The translations under genes were made by a program, and so were the position numbers. Of a stretch of DNA of 64,000 nucleotides, positions 11,499 to 20,664 are shown piece after piece. The DNA comes from Paragyromitra xinjiangensis (Eukaryota; Ascomycota; Pezizomycetes; Pezizales; Discinaceae): NCBI GenBank assembly GCA_038503065.1, contig JBCAMK010000015.1, positions 682,001 to 746,000 on the forward strand. Direction: 5' to 3'. The notes under the pieces were generated by a model. The model was not told the origin of the DNA, ran no database searches, and worked only from the letters and a program-made list of their open reading frames with translations. Every line of letters starts with the position of its first letter. Position 1 is the first letter of the stretch.

Positions 11499-12885
11499 CT
11501 ACAGAAGAGACCAACCTCCTGCGCGTTTCAAACAAGGCTGCCCATTTTCATCACCCACGATGACAAAATCAAATTCATGGACATCGACCATGGCGGCCGC
11601 AAACGGAATGGGGTGAGACCAAAGGGGTTTCTCGACAGAACGTCGAAATTCGTCCCCGGAGGCTGGGAATTTAGAGTTCGGGGTTGTGTTGGGTGTGGAG
11701 CGAAGCGCAGACTCAAGTATGATATCGATATAACGGTAAATGAGGGCCTTTTCTGTGGGAGGGACAGTCACGCATTGCAGGTGTAGCTTGTCGTCAAGGC
11801 GGTGGAAGTTAAAGGTGAAACCATCTGTGACAATCCCATAGACACATTGGACAATCTTACCAGCGGCGCGGTGGCGCTGCTGAAGTCCGACTATGCAGAA
11901 GAGAAGGATATTAGTAAGTGAGAAGCGGGAGGGCGAGAGGAGGGCTGACCGAGGTATGCAACAAGTTGGGCAGACACTGTGCCTACGGAATAACGCTTCT
12001 TGGTTTCGATTGCAACCAGACCAAATGTAAGGTCCTTCTTACCTGAGCCACCGTAGCCGAGAACAAGATCGCAACACCCGTTGATGGTGGTGGAGTCCTC
12101 AATAGTCTGGGCCACGATAGGATACTCGTCGACGAGACGTAGAGGGTGGAACGAAGAGGACTTGCTCAGCAGACACTTACGGTCGAAGATTATGATATCG
12201 GCGATGGCACGTGACATTGCATCACAAGTTTCAATTCCCCAGTCCTTATTAGTTTTGATGTCATGCAAAGCAGCTTCTGAGGGGCCCGGGAAAGACTGTT
12301 AGTGATGCGGCTAGGTAGATTATCACATAGTCTGGTGAAAAAATGCTGCCCCTCCACAGTTCGACGCATTAAAATTGCAAAGTAGCTAATGAAAAATAGC
12401 AAAAATCTAGCCCCCACCAGGGGTGCAGCTTCACCAGACTATGGGGAAGGTGCAAGGATGGTGAGACATACCGGCCCAGGTTGTGCCCATCCGCAACGGC
12501 TCATCCACTTCTGTAATTTTCCAGACGCAATCTTTTGACTCTTCATCGTAGGTAACACCTAAAAGACTTCGGACATCTGGTATTTCCACGGTTGAGCTGG
12601 GGATAATCTATAGGGACTGTAAGAATAGAGCTCTAGATGTTATTGTACTTGATTCGAGGGGTCAACCTTTTTTTCCTTCACCAGTTCAGGAAGTTGCACA
12701 TTAATAGCGTCCTGCAACGCCTGTCTAACCAAGCAGAGAGTGTCATTCGACTCGGGGATTCCAAGTTTCTCTAGACTTTTGAGTAATAACTGCGAATCGA
12801 TGAGCTTAGGAGTCTCCGTACGTTTGCTTGAAGATGTAGAAGATAAAGATCTAAAGGGGGAGGACTGAGGTCTTTTGGTAGACAT
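11499..12885 (-). CDS. PD-(D/E)XK nuclease-like protein
   Basis: Four exons (12649-12885, 12472-12607, 11950-12276, 11499-11890) close to 363 residues. The first 40 residues are Ser/Thr/Arg-rich and probably disordered. The core shows a restriction-endonuclease-like signature: Asp194 in CCDLVLGYG, then after a 20-residue hairpin Glu215-Thr-Lys217 in LVAIETKK, then Gln228 in AQLVAYLVGL. It ends with VYGIVTDGFTFNFHRLD, the usual beta-strand extension of fungal PD-(D/E)XK proteins. Asp, Glu and Lys form the metal-binding and catalytic set of the superfamily. These proteins are numerous and variable in some ascomycetes, and their role is not settled. Intron 2 (12277-12471) is lengthened by a miniature element, and a Tc1/mariner copy starts 136 bp upstream of the ATG. 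The first intron in my model is only 41 nt, so the first junction is the least certain. Confidence 0.72.
12330..12439. mobile_element. 110-bp MITE inside intron 2 of the nuclease-like gene
   Basis: Terminal inverted repeats GTCTGGTGAA (12330-12339) and TTCACCAGAC (12430-12439) are perfect over 10 bp. The pairing resumes after a short indel (GCTGCCCCT against AGGGGTGCAGC). TA dinucleotides flank both ends (12328-12329 and 12440-12441), as expected for a Tc1/mariner-mobilised element. Removing the element and one TA shortens the host intron from 195 to 83 nt, a normal size here. The ends do not match the 42-bp repeats of the nearby Tc1/mariner copy, so another transposase must have moved it. 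Confidence 0.75.
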
Positions 12886-13020
12886 GATGGGATTTTGAGT
12901 GATGAGATTGAATAGTGAGTGGAAGGAGAGCTGGGTGGCAGGGGTGATGTGAGCTGACACGCGGGTAACTACTCTACACATTATCTTAATGTACTGTACA
13001 CTACAGTCACTAACTAGATA

Positions 13021-14383
13021 TGGTGGGGTAGCAAAAATAACCGACTTTTGGCGTCGCAACCAAAACCCATCGTGACACGACGCAACTCAAGCAACACTCG
13101 CTGCCCATAATGCCACTCCAACGCACCGTGACCAGTACGCAAAAATTAAGGCGAAGTCATAGACATAAGCCGATCCCAGGAAAGCACCTTACTCCTTATC
13201 AACGAGGTGAGATCGTTGGTATGTGCAAAGGGCATATGACTTTTAGCGAGATCTCCCAAGATCTCGGCATTCCCTTGACCACAGTCAAAGACACGGTCCA
13301 CAAAGAAAGCGAGCACAAAGAAGGTCAAGAATCTGGTGGCAGTCGGGGACGACCTCGAAAGACTACGGAGGCCCAAGATGAACAAATTCTGCAAGCTGCC
13401 CTCCAAGACCGTCATTAAAACTATAATGACATTCAGCGTAAGATTGTTCCTGATGTTTCTTCCTACACTGTTTGACGACGACTTTGCGAAAAACATCTTC
13501 GCAAATGGCAGACACAAGAACGCATGCGATTAGAAGAGAAAGATGCATAAGAGCAATTAGATTGGGCACTTGATCACCATCATTGAACAAAAGAGATGTG
13601 GAGAAAGAGGTATATGTGGGGTGATGAGGTGACAGTTGAACGTGGTGGTGGAAAGCGACGCAAATGGATCTTCCATTACTTTCGAGAAAAGTGAACAAAA
13701 GAATGTGTCAAGCCATTGAATCGTGTAGGTGAGAGAAAAGTCAGTCAGCCAATGACTGGAACATTCACGGGAACTGGATATGGGTATTTTGTACCTGTCC
13801 AACGGGATCCTGAATCAGAAGGAGGTGGAATAACAGGGAGAAGTCTCATAGCTGTAATGGATGTTTGGTTTCTTGACATGTGGGAAGAGATAAAAAGTGA
13901 GAGTGAAGAGGAGATCTATCTTATCATTGACAATGCCTGAAATCACCTTCCCTTGATGAGGTGGTTGCGAGAGAAGGGGGTCAATTTGAAGGAACTACCC
14001 CCCTACTCACCTGACCTCAACCCCATTGAACACATTTGGTCTTTAATCAAAGACCTATCAAATAAACTCTATCCCAACCTGTATAAGCTAAAGGGAAAAA
14101 AACCTGGTGTCAAAAAGGCTATTGAAGATGCTATCACTCATTGTTGGGAGTTGTTAGATTCCGGGATTTTTGTGACTTTGGCAGAATCTATGTTAGATAG
14201 GGTACAGGCGGTCATTGATGCAGATGGATGGTATACAAAGTATTAATGTACATCAAAGATTTTTTTAATTTTTTACTGTGAATTTAAAGCATATCTTATT
14301 GTGGTATTGTTGCGTTGAGAATTATACTCGTGATGAGGAGGTGGTTGCGACGCCAAAAGTCGGTTATTTTTGCTACCCCACCA
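13021..14383 (+). mobile_element. Tc1/mariner-family DNA transposon, decayed copy
   Basis: The element is 1,363 bp. Its 42-bp terminal inverted repeats are identical at 13021-13062 and 14342-14383, and a TA target duplication flanks it (13019-13020 and 14384-14385). The repeats begin TGGTGGGGTAGCAAAAATAA. Inside is a single transposase frame interrupted only by stop codons. Intact ends around a dead frame mean the copy could have been mobilised in trans, or that it is fairly young and was inactivated quickly by point mutation. It sits in the promoter region of the nuclease-like gene. Confidence 0.95.
13110..14246 (+). pseudogene. Tc1/mariner DDE transposase with six in-frame stops
   Basis: One uninterrupted phase of 379 codons contains stops at 13416, 13473, 13548, 13584, 13692 and 13938 and no frameshift. 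The N-terminal part (from about codon 25) is a helix-turn-helix: LTPYQRGEIVGMCKG, then SEISQDLGIPLTTVKDTV, followed by a GRPRKTT hinge. The catalytic acids are Asp in MWGDEVTVE, Asp in YLIIDNA, and Glu in LPPYSPDLNPIEHIW about 32 residues later. Two stops are TAA where CAA (Gln) is expected, and four are TGA where CGA (Arg) is expected. All six therefore fit C-to-T changes on the coding strand. The protein would be non-functional. Confidence 0.92.
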
Positions 14384-14385
14384 TA

Positions 14386-15036
14386 GACAAGATTTGGGGC
14401 AAGTGGGAAATAAATGTATCTCCTCAGGATTAAGCACAGCCTCGCCATTGCGCAAGATACGGTACAGTGGTAGCCGTTTATTGAAGCTACTAGTAACACA
14501 CCAAAGCTACATGCAGTCAACTTCACGAATTTTTATTCCCATCAGAAATAAAAATTTGAATTACGCCAACAGCCTTACAAATGCTCAGATACCTTCCCTA
14601 TCACTCTCTTCTACAACCACAGATACCCTACCAGTACCCAGACGGATTCTGCACTGCTTCGCTCAGCTCCCATACAAGCCACGATACCCAGGAGACTCCC
14701 ACACTCACAAGACGTTCATACAAATACACACCCACATTAAAGGATTGCCCCAGGTAGAGGATCTTTCTGAGAAGACGGATATCTCGTAAAAACATAAAAC
14801 AAGAAAAATCGCCAGAGATTCGAGCACGCTTGCTTTGTGGGTTTTTGCGCTGTCAACCCGTACGACAACTACACGGCTTTATTGATTTCCACGACGCAAA
14901 AACATCTTTAGAGCATAGCAGAGTTAAACAACGATAGGATCTAGTAATGGCTAGAATAACACTGGCAAAAGGTCTCGCGGGATTGACAAACCTCTACAAA
15001 CCGCATCATAGCTTATGGTTCGGACACTCTAATCCC
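14386..15036. other. Intergenic
   Basis: This runs from the transposon's right flank to the TRM140 promoter. An open frame that begins inside the transposon's inverted repeat (14370-14789) is judged accidental. Nothing else was recognised. Confidence 0.5.
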
Positions 15037-15047
15037 AGGGTTAGGGT
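15037..15047 (+). promoter_or_regulatory. Telobox-like motif upstream of TRM140
   Basis: AGGGTTAGGGT, about one and a half TTAGGG telomere units, ends 118 bp before the TRM140 ATG and lies in the gene's orientation. The same ten-mer occurs upstream of MTHFR and UTP18. In several fungi TRF-like factors bind such sites in housekeeping promoters. Function here is inferred. Confidence 0.4.
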
Positions 15048-15164
15048 AATAGTTGCGGCTCAAAACAAGCAACCCCACCATCGCGGGGCATATCTAAACC
15101 CTGAATAGGGATCTCAACTCCCACATAATAACACCACCCACCATCTACAACAAGATAACACCCA

Positions 15165-16403
15165 ATGACAGCCGGCGAAATACCCGTAACCGTCGAATCC
15201 ACTCTACCAGACCTTACCCACCTCACCCTCGACAACCCGTCCACTCTCCCCTCCCCAGCACCCTCACCTTCCCCCTCAAGCCCACCCCCCGCCGAAAAGC
15301 CCGCCCGCATAATCCCCGACGGCCCCAAACAATCCGACCCCTTTCAATTCGGCTCCCGCTTCCTCCTCTCCGAAGAAGAAGTATTCTCCTACAACGCCTG
15401 GGACCACGTCGAGACCGACGCAGTCTACAAAGCCTACTCAGCCACACAGATCGCAGCACAGCGTTCGAAACCCGTCGGCGACTACGACAAGAAACGATTC
15501 AACGAAGACCCCGCGAAATGGTGGGACCTATTCTACAAGAATAACAAAGAAAACTTCTTCAAAGACCGGAAATGGCTACAGCAAGAATTCCCAATTCTAG
15601 CAGAAGCAACAACGGCGCCAGAGGAAGGGGGGGCTGGAGATGTGAAGATGGTGGAGCTGGGGTGTGGTGCTGGGAATACTCTGTTTCCGGTTTTGGCGCA
15701 GAATAAGAATCCGGGCTTTCATATCCATGGTGCCGATTTTTCGGCCAAGGCGGTGGAGATTGTTAAGTCCCAGCCACTGTATTTGTCGCATCATCCGCTT
15801 GGGATGGTGTCTGCATCTGTGTATGATCTTTCGGTGCCTGATACGCTGCCGGAGGGGGTGGAGCCGGGGAGTGTTGATGTGGTGATTATGGTGTTTGTGT
15901 TTAGTGCGTTGTCGCCTGCGCAGTGGAGTGGTGCGTTGGCGAATGTGAAGAGGATGTTGAAGCAGGGTGGGAAGGTGTTGTTTAGAGATTATGGGAGGGG
16001 GGATCTGGCGCAGGTGCGGTTTAAGGCGGGGAGGTATTTGGAGGAGAATTTTTATGTTAGAGGGGATGGAACGAGGGTTTATTTCTTTGATCAGTGGGAG
16101 CTGAGGAAGATCTTTACGGGACAGGCAGAGAAGCTGGAGGGCGAGAAGGAGAAGTGGGGTAGTAAGGAGGGAGGAGGGCAAGAAAATGAAGGACGATGTG
16201 AGCAAGGGGAAGAGAACCCTGAGAGCAAAAGCCCCGAGGAAGAGGAACAAGAACTGAAAGAGGAAATGGAAAGATTTCCAGAAGGTGAATTTGGAGGGTT
16301 TGTGGCAAGGGAAATGGGCGTGGATAGACGGTTATTGGTAAACCGAAAACGGCAGCTAAAGATGTATAGATGCTGGATGCAAGCTGTTTTCGAAAAGTTA
16401 TAA
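15165..16403 (+). CDS. TRM140: tRNA(Thr/Ser) 3-methylcytidine-32 methyltransferase (METTL2/6, Trm140 type)
   Basis: This is an S-adenosylmethionine-dependent enzyme that makes m3C at position 32 of tRNA anticodon loops. It is a single exon of 412 residues. After a Pro/Ser-rich leader of about 50 residues comes the family N-terminal block (FQFGSRFLLSEEEVFSYNAWDHVE), then NEDPAKWWDLFYKNN and FFKDRKWLQQEF. The SAM-binding glycine loop VELGCGAGNTLFPVL starts at residue 163. HGADFSAKAVEIV and the LFRDYGRGDLAQ/RFKAGRYLEENFYVRGDGTR stretches (separate motifs) are diagnostic of this group. An acidic, low-complexity insert (Glu/Gln/Gly-rich, roughly residues 325-370) precedes the conserved RLLVNRKRQLKMYRCWMQ end. 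The yeast actin-binding extension (Abp140) is absent. Confidence 0.92.
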   Translation: MTAGEIPVTVESTLPDLTHLTLDNPSTLPSPAPSPSPSSPPPAEKPARIIPDGPKQSDPFQFGSRFLLSEEEVFSYNAWDHVETDAVYKAYSATQIAAQRSKPVGDYDKKRFNEDPAKWWDLFYKNNKENFFKDRKWLQQEFPILAEATTAPEEGGAGDVKMVELGCGAGNTLFPVLAQNKNPGFHIHGADFSAKAVEIVKSQPLYLSHHPLGMVSASVYDLSVPDTLPEGVEPGSVDVVIMVFVFSALSPAQWSGALANVKRMLKQGGKVLFRDYGRGDLAQVRFKAGRYLEENFYVRGDGTRVYFFDQWELRKIFTGQAEKLEGEKEKWGSKEGGGQENEGRCEQGEENPESKSPEEEEQELKEEMERFPEGEFGGFVAREMGVDRRLLVNRKRQLKMYRCWMQAVFEKL

Positions 16404-16506
16404 TGCCTTAAACTCAACGTTTCTTCGTTTTTTTGTACAATTAATAGACATTACTCGTACAAAGCCCCCAAAACCGGGGGAAAAATCATTACTTTTATTT
16501 CCACCT

Positions 16507-17913
16507 TCACAACTTCCCCACCACCGCCGTCTCCTCTCCCTTCGGTGTCTCATTGATCTGAACCCTCTTATCCTCCCCTCCACTGACAATCCCCACCGCA
16601 CTCCACTCAACATCAAATACCTTCTCCTTCCCACTGACTCCCTCCCCACCCTCCCTTTTAATCGTAAACATACTCCCACTCCCCGTAGCCCTCACATCCC
16701 ACACCCTAACCGTCCCATCATGCCCCGCACTCACCATCTGCCACTCACTATCCCGATCCGCACACAGCGCCGAAACCGCATTCGCATGTCCCCTAAGCGT
16801 ACTCGTTGCAACCGTACTCGCCGACGCCCGCGGATCATGCAACGTGATATGTCGCGCAGAAGACCCACACGCCAGAAGCGACAGCGTCGGCAGTGCACAA
16901 ATCGACAAAACCGGATGCTGCGTCGTCCGTGTATCAACCAATGTCTGTGTTGGTAGATCCCAAGTACGGATCGTATGATCCCAAGAAACTGAATACGCCA
17001 CTGTAGCATCCTTCGGATCAAACGTAACCGCAGACACAAGCGAGCTATGTCCAGCCAGCAAACCCAACGGTCCATACCTCGGCGCACTAGCGGCTGCAGT
17101 CGCAGTCGCAGTTTTCCGCTTCTTTGGTTTCGGCGGGAGAACGTCGGTTGGGGCAGCAGGGGACTCTTCTACGAGGGTGCTCCAGAGACCGATAGTCGAG
17201 TCTGCAGACGCAGAGAGGATCCGGAGGGAGGTAGAGTGGACGGCGATGTTCTCGACAGTGGCTTTATGGCCGAGAAGCTCGGCGATTGGTGTGATTGTTG
17301 CTGAAGTCGCATCATCGGTGTATGACCAGAGACGAAGCCCACGGTCCATAGATGAGGTCACAAATGATGTGCCTGGGTCGATCCATTTTGCGCTCTTGAT
17401 AGCGGCGGTGTGGCCGGGAGCTTCAGCGAGGACTTGACCGCTAAGGTTCCAAATCCGTGCGATACCATCGTAGGAGCCGGAGAGAATGCGTGTGAGGTTT
17501 TTGTCACTGTTTATGATTGCGGTAGAGACGGATGAGACCCAGTCGTCGTGTTGGAATGCGGCCTGGAATTTAGGTGGGACTACGGCACGGACGTATTCGA
17601 GTGTTATTACTGACTCTGCGGATAGACCATTCTGCTGGAGGTAGGAATCAAGACTCGTGCGCAGGAAGGCGCCGCCTGTGAGGAAGTCGAATGGGACTGG
17701 AGTGGTGGTGTCGAGGAGGTGGTTTATGATCTGGGAGAGACCGTAACGTTTGAGGTTTGAAGGGACGAGGATTGGAGCAGTGGGGACGGCGATGTCGGGG
17801 TGACGAGTGACGAATTTGACCTGAACCTGCTGCTGCTGAGCAGGAGGAGGAGTTATATCCATTGGTATTGAATCCATTGCTGTTTGTGGGATTTCTGGAG
17901 GTTTTATATGCAA
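16507..17913 (-). CDS. YTM1: Ribosome biogenesis WD-repeat protein YTM1
   Basis: This is a component of the Nop7-Erb1-Ytm1 (PeBoW-like) complex, needed for maturation of the 5.8S/25S precursor and removed from pre-60S particles by the Rea1/Mdn1 ATPase. It is a single exon of 468 residues. The N-terminal NLE/MIDAS-interacting domain reads QVQVKFVTRHPDIAVP, LKRYGLSQIINHLLD and VPFDFLTGGAFLRTSLDSYL; its conserved acidic residue contacts Rea1. Seven WD-type repeats follow, e.g. ILSGSYDGIARIWNLSG, LRLWSYTD, ILSASADSTIGLWST, HTIRTWDLP and DGTVRVWDVRA. A basic patch (KPKKRKTATA) lies between repeats and could be a nuclear localisation signal. An ATG at 17877 would shorten the product by 12 residues. 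It is head to head with MFAP1 across less than 200 bp. Confidence 0.94.
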   Translation of the reverse strand: MHIKPPEIPQTAMDSIPMDITPPPAQQQQVQVKFVTRHPDIAVPTAPILVPSNLKRYGLSQIINHLLDTTTPVPFDFLTGGAFLRTSLDSYLQQNGLSAESVITLEYVRAVVPPKFQAAFQHDDWVSSVSTAIINSDKNLTRILSGSYDGIARIWNLSGQVLAEAPGHTAAIKSAKWIDPGTSFVTSSMDRGLRLWSYTDDATSATITPIAELLGHKATVENIAVHSTSLRILSASADSTIGLWSTLVEESPAAPTDVLPPKPKKRKTATATAAASAPRYGPLGLLAGHSSLVSAVTFDPKDATVAYSVSWDHTIRTWDLPTQTLVDTRTTQHPVLSICALPTLSLLACGSSARHITLHDPRASASTVATSTLRGHANAVSALCADRDSEWQMVSAGHDGTVRVWDVRATGSGSMFTIKREGGEGVSGKEKVFDVEWSAVGIVSGGEDKRVQINETPKGEETAVVGKL

Positions 17914-18086
17914 TTGTTGGATTTGTGGAAGTTGCGATGATTTCCATTTTGAAATATTTTTAACGTGACGCCTCAGCCGGGTAACACGTCACTTTCTACA
18001 TGCTGTCACGTCGTCGAGCTCTCATCTCCCCCAACACCCCCGAAGCTGTACATCCCCCACCATACACCCCCCCACCGCCCCCCGTT

Positions 18087-19649
18087 ATGCCTCCCAAACG
18101 CATGACCGCAAACCCGGTCAAGCCGGCGCGCTATCGCCCCGGCAAACCTACCGCTCCAGATCAATCCGACAGCTCTGAGGAATCCGACTCAGAGGTCTCC
18201 TCCGCCGACGAAGCCGTCCCCCAGAAGCCTACGAAAAAGCCCACCTCCGACGCCCCAGCCATTGTCTCCTCGGCGCTCAAAAAGGTCGATCTTAACAAAC
18301 GCTTCGAACAGTCTCGAAAAGAAGAAGCAGAACGCACAGCAACTGAAGCCGCCGAAGCTGCAGCAGTAGCAAAAGCAGAGGCTGAGAAGGAGGCGGAGGA
18401 AGAGAGTAGCAGCGAATACACATCCGAGGAAGAATCCGAAGAGGAGTCCGAAGAAGAAGAAGCCCCCAAGAAGGTCCTACTTCGACCTACCTTCATCCCG
18501 AAGAATAAGCGCAACGCCGCTGCAGTATCTACGGAAGACCCCGAAGCTGCTGCTAAGAAAAAGGCTGAGGAGGAGGCTAGGAAGAAGGAGGAGTCAAAAC
18601 TTCTACTTGAAGAGCATATCCGCCGCGATATCGAAGCCAAGGCCGCCGGTCGCAAAGGCTGGGACGACGACGACGACGACGGTACTGGTATCGACGACAC
18701 TGATGATCTCGATCCTGCGGCTGAGCGAGCTGCTTGGAAGCTCCGGGAGCTGATGCGCGTGAAGCGGGAACGGGAAGCAATAGAAATTATTGAGAAAGAA
18801 CGAGAAGAGATCGAGAGGCGCCGCAATATGGATCCGGAGCTACGACGGAAGGAAGACATGGAGTTTGTCCAGAAACAACGCGAGGAAAAGAAGGAGAGTC
18901 GCGGACAGATGGGCTTCTTGCAGAAATACTATCACAAGGGTGCCTTCTACCAAGATGACTCGGAAATTCTCAAGAAGAACTATGCTACTGCTGCGGTCGA
19001 GGACGAGGTCAAGAATAGGGACGTGTTGCCAAAGTCTATGCAAGTTCGCGGCGACGAGATTGGGAAAAGGGGCCGGACAAGGTGGACCCATCTTACGGCG
19101 GAGGACACGAGTACACAGAATGGAGGAAGCCCTTGGTTCGAGAAGAGCAGTAGTAACAGAAGGGCTGCGGAGAAGATGGGTGGGATGCGCGGGGATGAGA
19201 GATTTATGCCGGACCCCAAGAAAAACAGTGAAAGAGGAGAAGACGACGATTGGAAACGAAAAAGAGAGGAACGAGGGGGCGGAGATCGACCCAGAGACCA
19301 GGATCGGGGGCATAGGGGAGACAAAGAGCGAGACTTCGGTGATAGGCGGCCTCCACAAGGCCCAAGAAGAGACCGGGAGGGTGGCGGAGGCGGAGGTGGC
19401 TACATGGACCGGTATGTACCTGACGGTTCCCGGGACCGGGGGGATCGGAGTGATAGGTACGGCGGTGATAGGGACAGATATAGGGACAGAGATCGGAAGA
19501 GATCACGTTCACCTCCGAGAAGGCGAGATGACGGTGGCAGGGACAGGGATCGGGATCGAAAACGACCGCGCTCACCTCCGAGACGGCGGGAAGACGAGGA
19601 TTCTGGTGATGGCGATAAGAGGCGGCGGACCGAAGTACCTGTAAGATAA
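18087..19649 (+). CDS. Microfibrillar-associated protein 1 homologue (spliceosomal)
   Basis: This is the fungal counterpart of MFAP1/Spp381-type proteins of the spliceosomal B complex, which bind Prp38 and act in pre-mRNA splicing in the nucleus. The start at 18087 (MPPKRMTANPVKPARYRPGKP) matches the usual N-terminus and gives 520 residues. The frame is open for 29 more codons back to 18000. Acidic Ser/Glu blocks around residues 90-130 lead into KVLLRPTFIPKNKR, then long charged helices (LLLEEHIRRDIEAKAAGRKGW is within this part) and the conserved GQMGFLQKYYHKGAFYQDD and PKSMQVRGDEIGKRGRTRWTHL regions. The last 130 or so residues are an Arg-Asp/Arg-Ser-rich tail with Gly runs, longer than usual for the family. 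Confidence 0.92.
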   Translation: MPPKRMTANPVKPARYRPGKPTAPDQSDSSEESDSEVSSADEAVPQKPTKKPTSDAPAIVSSALKKVDLNKRFEQSRKEEAERTATEAAEAAAVAKAEAEKEAEEESSSEYTSEEESEEESEEEEAPKKVLLRPTFIPKNKRNAAAVSTEDPEAAAKKKAEEEARKKEESKLLLEEHIRRDIEAKAAGRKGWDDDDDDGTGIDDTDDLDPAAERAAWKLRELMRVKREREAIEIIEKEREEIERRRNMDPELRRKEDMEFVQKQREEKKESRGQMGFLQKYYHKGAFYQDDSEILKKNYATAAVEDEVKNRDVLPKSMQVRGDEIGKRGRTRWTHLTAEDTSTQNGGSPWFEKSSSNRRAAEKMGGMRGDERFMPDPKKNSERGEDDDWKRKREERGGGDRPRDQDRGHRGDKERDFGDRRPPQGPRRDREGGGGGGGYMDRYVPDGSRDRGDRSDRYGGDRDRYRDRDRKRSRSPPRRRDDGGRDRDRDRKRPRSPPRRREDEDSGDGDKRRRTEVPVR

Positions 19650-20201
19650 TATGGTGTTCCCTAGGGAGTATTTTGTATTTGTATCTTTATTATTGTCTAA
19701 ATAGCGTAACGCAATGACGTCTAGCTTTTCTTATGGAGACATAAATGGCTGTTCCTGAATAAGTACCAGATCCGTTATTTCATCCAGACCTCAAATCATA
19801 GCTGATCACTCGGTATCACAACGCAAGTCAAAGTGTCACGTAGGCTACCCCGCAAGATCAACACAAGTCCAAGAAAGAGAGGAGAATATCAAATTTATAT
19901 ACTACAGCTACTAAGACAAGCACGGAGTCTGCTTGCCCCGCCATTACTTCTACCGTCATTACATGTCCTCTTATTACATACTAGTCAGGCTTTATGGACA
20001 CCAAGGCCCAGCAATGCTATGCTTTCGCCTTAGGGGGCTGTTACGAGCAATTTCTGCGGCCAATTTACATGCGGACTGTTGCTAGCGGGGGGGTTGCCCT
20101 ACCTGCTCTTTAAATACCGCTTCATCCCCCCTTGCTCTTTCCTCCTTTCCTCAGCAAACTTCGTAGAGTATTATCCCCCTTCCTTCCACTCCCACCTTCG
20201 A
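19650..20201. other. Intergenic
   Basis: This stretch holds the MFAP1 3' UTR and unassigned DNA. The part at 20100-20230 is strongly pyrimidine-rich on the plus strand. A 66-codon frame at 19833 is not credible. Confidence 0.4.
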
Positions 20202-20664
20202 TTATCTCTCACTAATTCCACCCTTTCTAGACAACATCCATGACTCCTCAACAACCAGCACCTCCTGCCTTCCGACGGCACTACAAAAACTGCTTGGGTG
20301 GCACCCATCACCCAGCCCCGGCGCTGACGCTCCCGAGAGGTGTGGATTGAGGTAACCAGCCAATAGGGCCTGACTTACCTGTCGTGGGAATCTCCTCTGT
20401 GGGATGCTCCTGCGTAGCGGTCCGGGCCCGGCCATGGCAAGGGATCCCTTGTCGGTGTTAAGCCTCGTCTACACCCCCCCGGTTCCTTGGTGGGAGAGCA
20501 AACGTTTGGATGAAGGGACCAGTATCAGGTCTCCTTCCGGTAGTTTCTTCCAGATCAAATCGGTAGCCCAACGGGTTTGGCCTGGAAGCGATTACTTCTA
20601 CTTTCTTCTTTTTGGGTTTTGCTAATGGCGGTAGTAGTTCAGAATACGAGGTTGGGGTTCAATT
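20202..20664 (-). CDS. Possible 3' part of an unrecognised multi-exon gene
   Basis: Minus-strand reading gives three open segments joined by plausible GT-AG introns. The first runs from about 20664 with LPPLAKPKKKKVEV, a basic cluster like a nuclear localisation signal, and then Arg/Pro-rich sequence to PPRNRG. A donor follows, and the acceptor CTACGCAG is at about 20410. The second segment is short (EHPTEEIPTTG) and ends in a consensus AGGTAAGT donor near 20384. The third (APGLGDGCHPSS onward) stops at 20202. No ATG or upstream exon could be fixed, and I know no homologue. A noncoding RNA or chance frames remain possible; the GC-rich composition between AT-rich flanks argues that something is conserved here. 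Confidence 0.28.

Noticed and set aside
11499..14383. Nuclease gene and transposon read as one composite mobile element
   Set aside because: The inverted repeats and TA duplication enclose only the transposase. The nuclease gene lies outside, on the opposite strand, with its own introns.
14370..14789. 139-codon plus-strand frame
   Set aside because: It starts inside the transposon's right inverted repeat and shows no conserved segment; its composition is that of non-coding DNA.
20375..20440. ACTTACCTG resembling the 5' end of U1 snRNA on the plus strand
   Set aside because: The following bases do not form U1 stem-loop I or its conserved loop. The same bases read on the minus strand are a consensus AGGTAAGT donor joining open segments.
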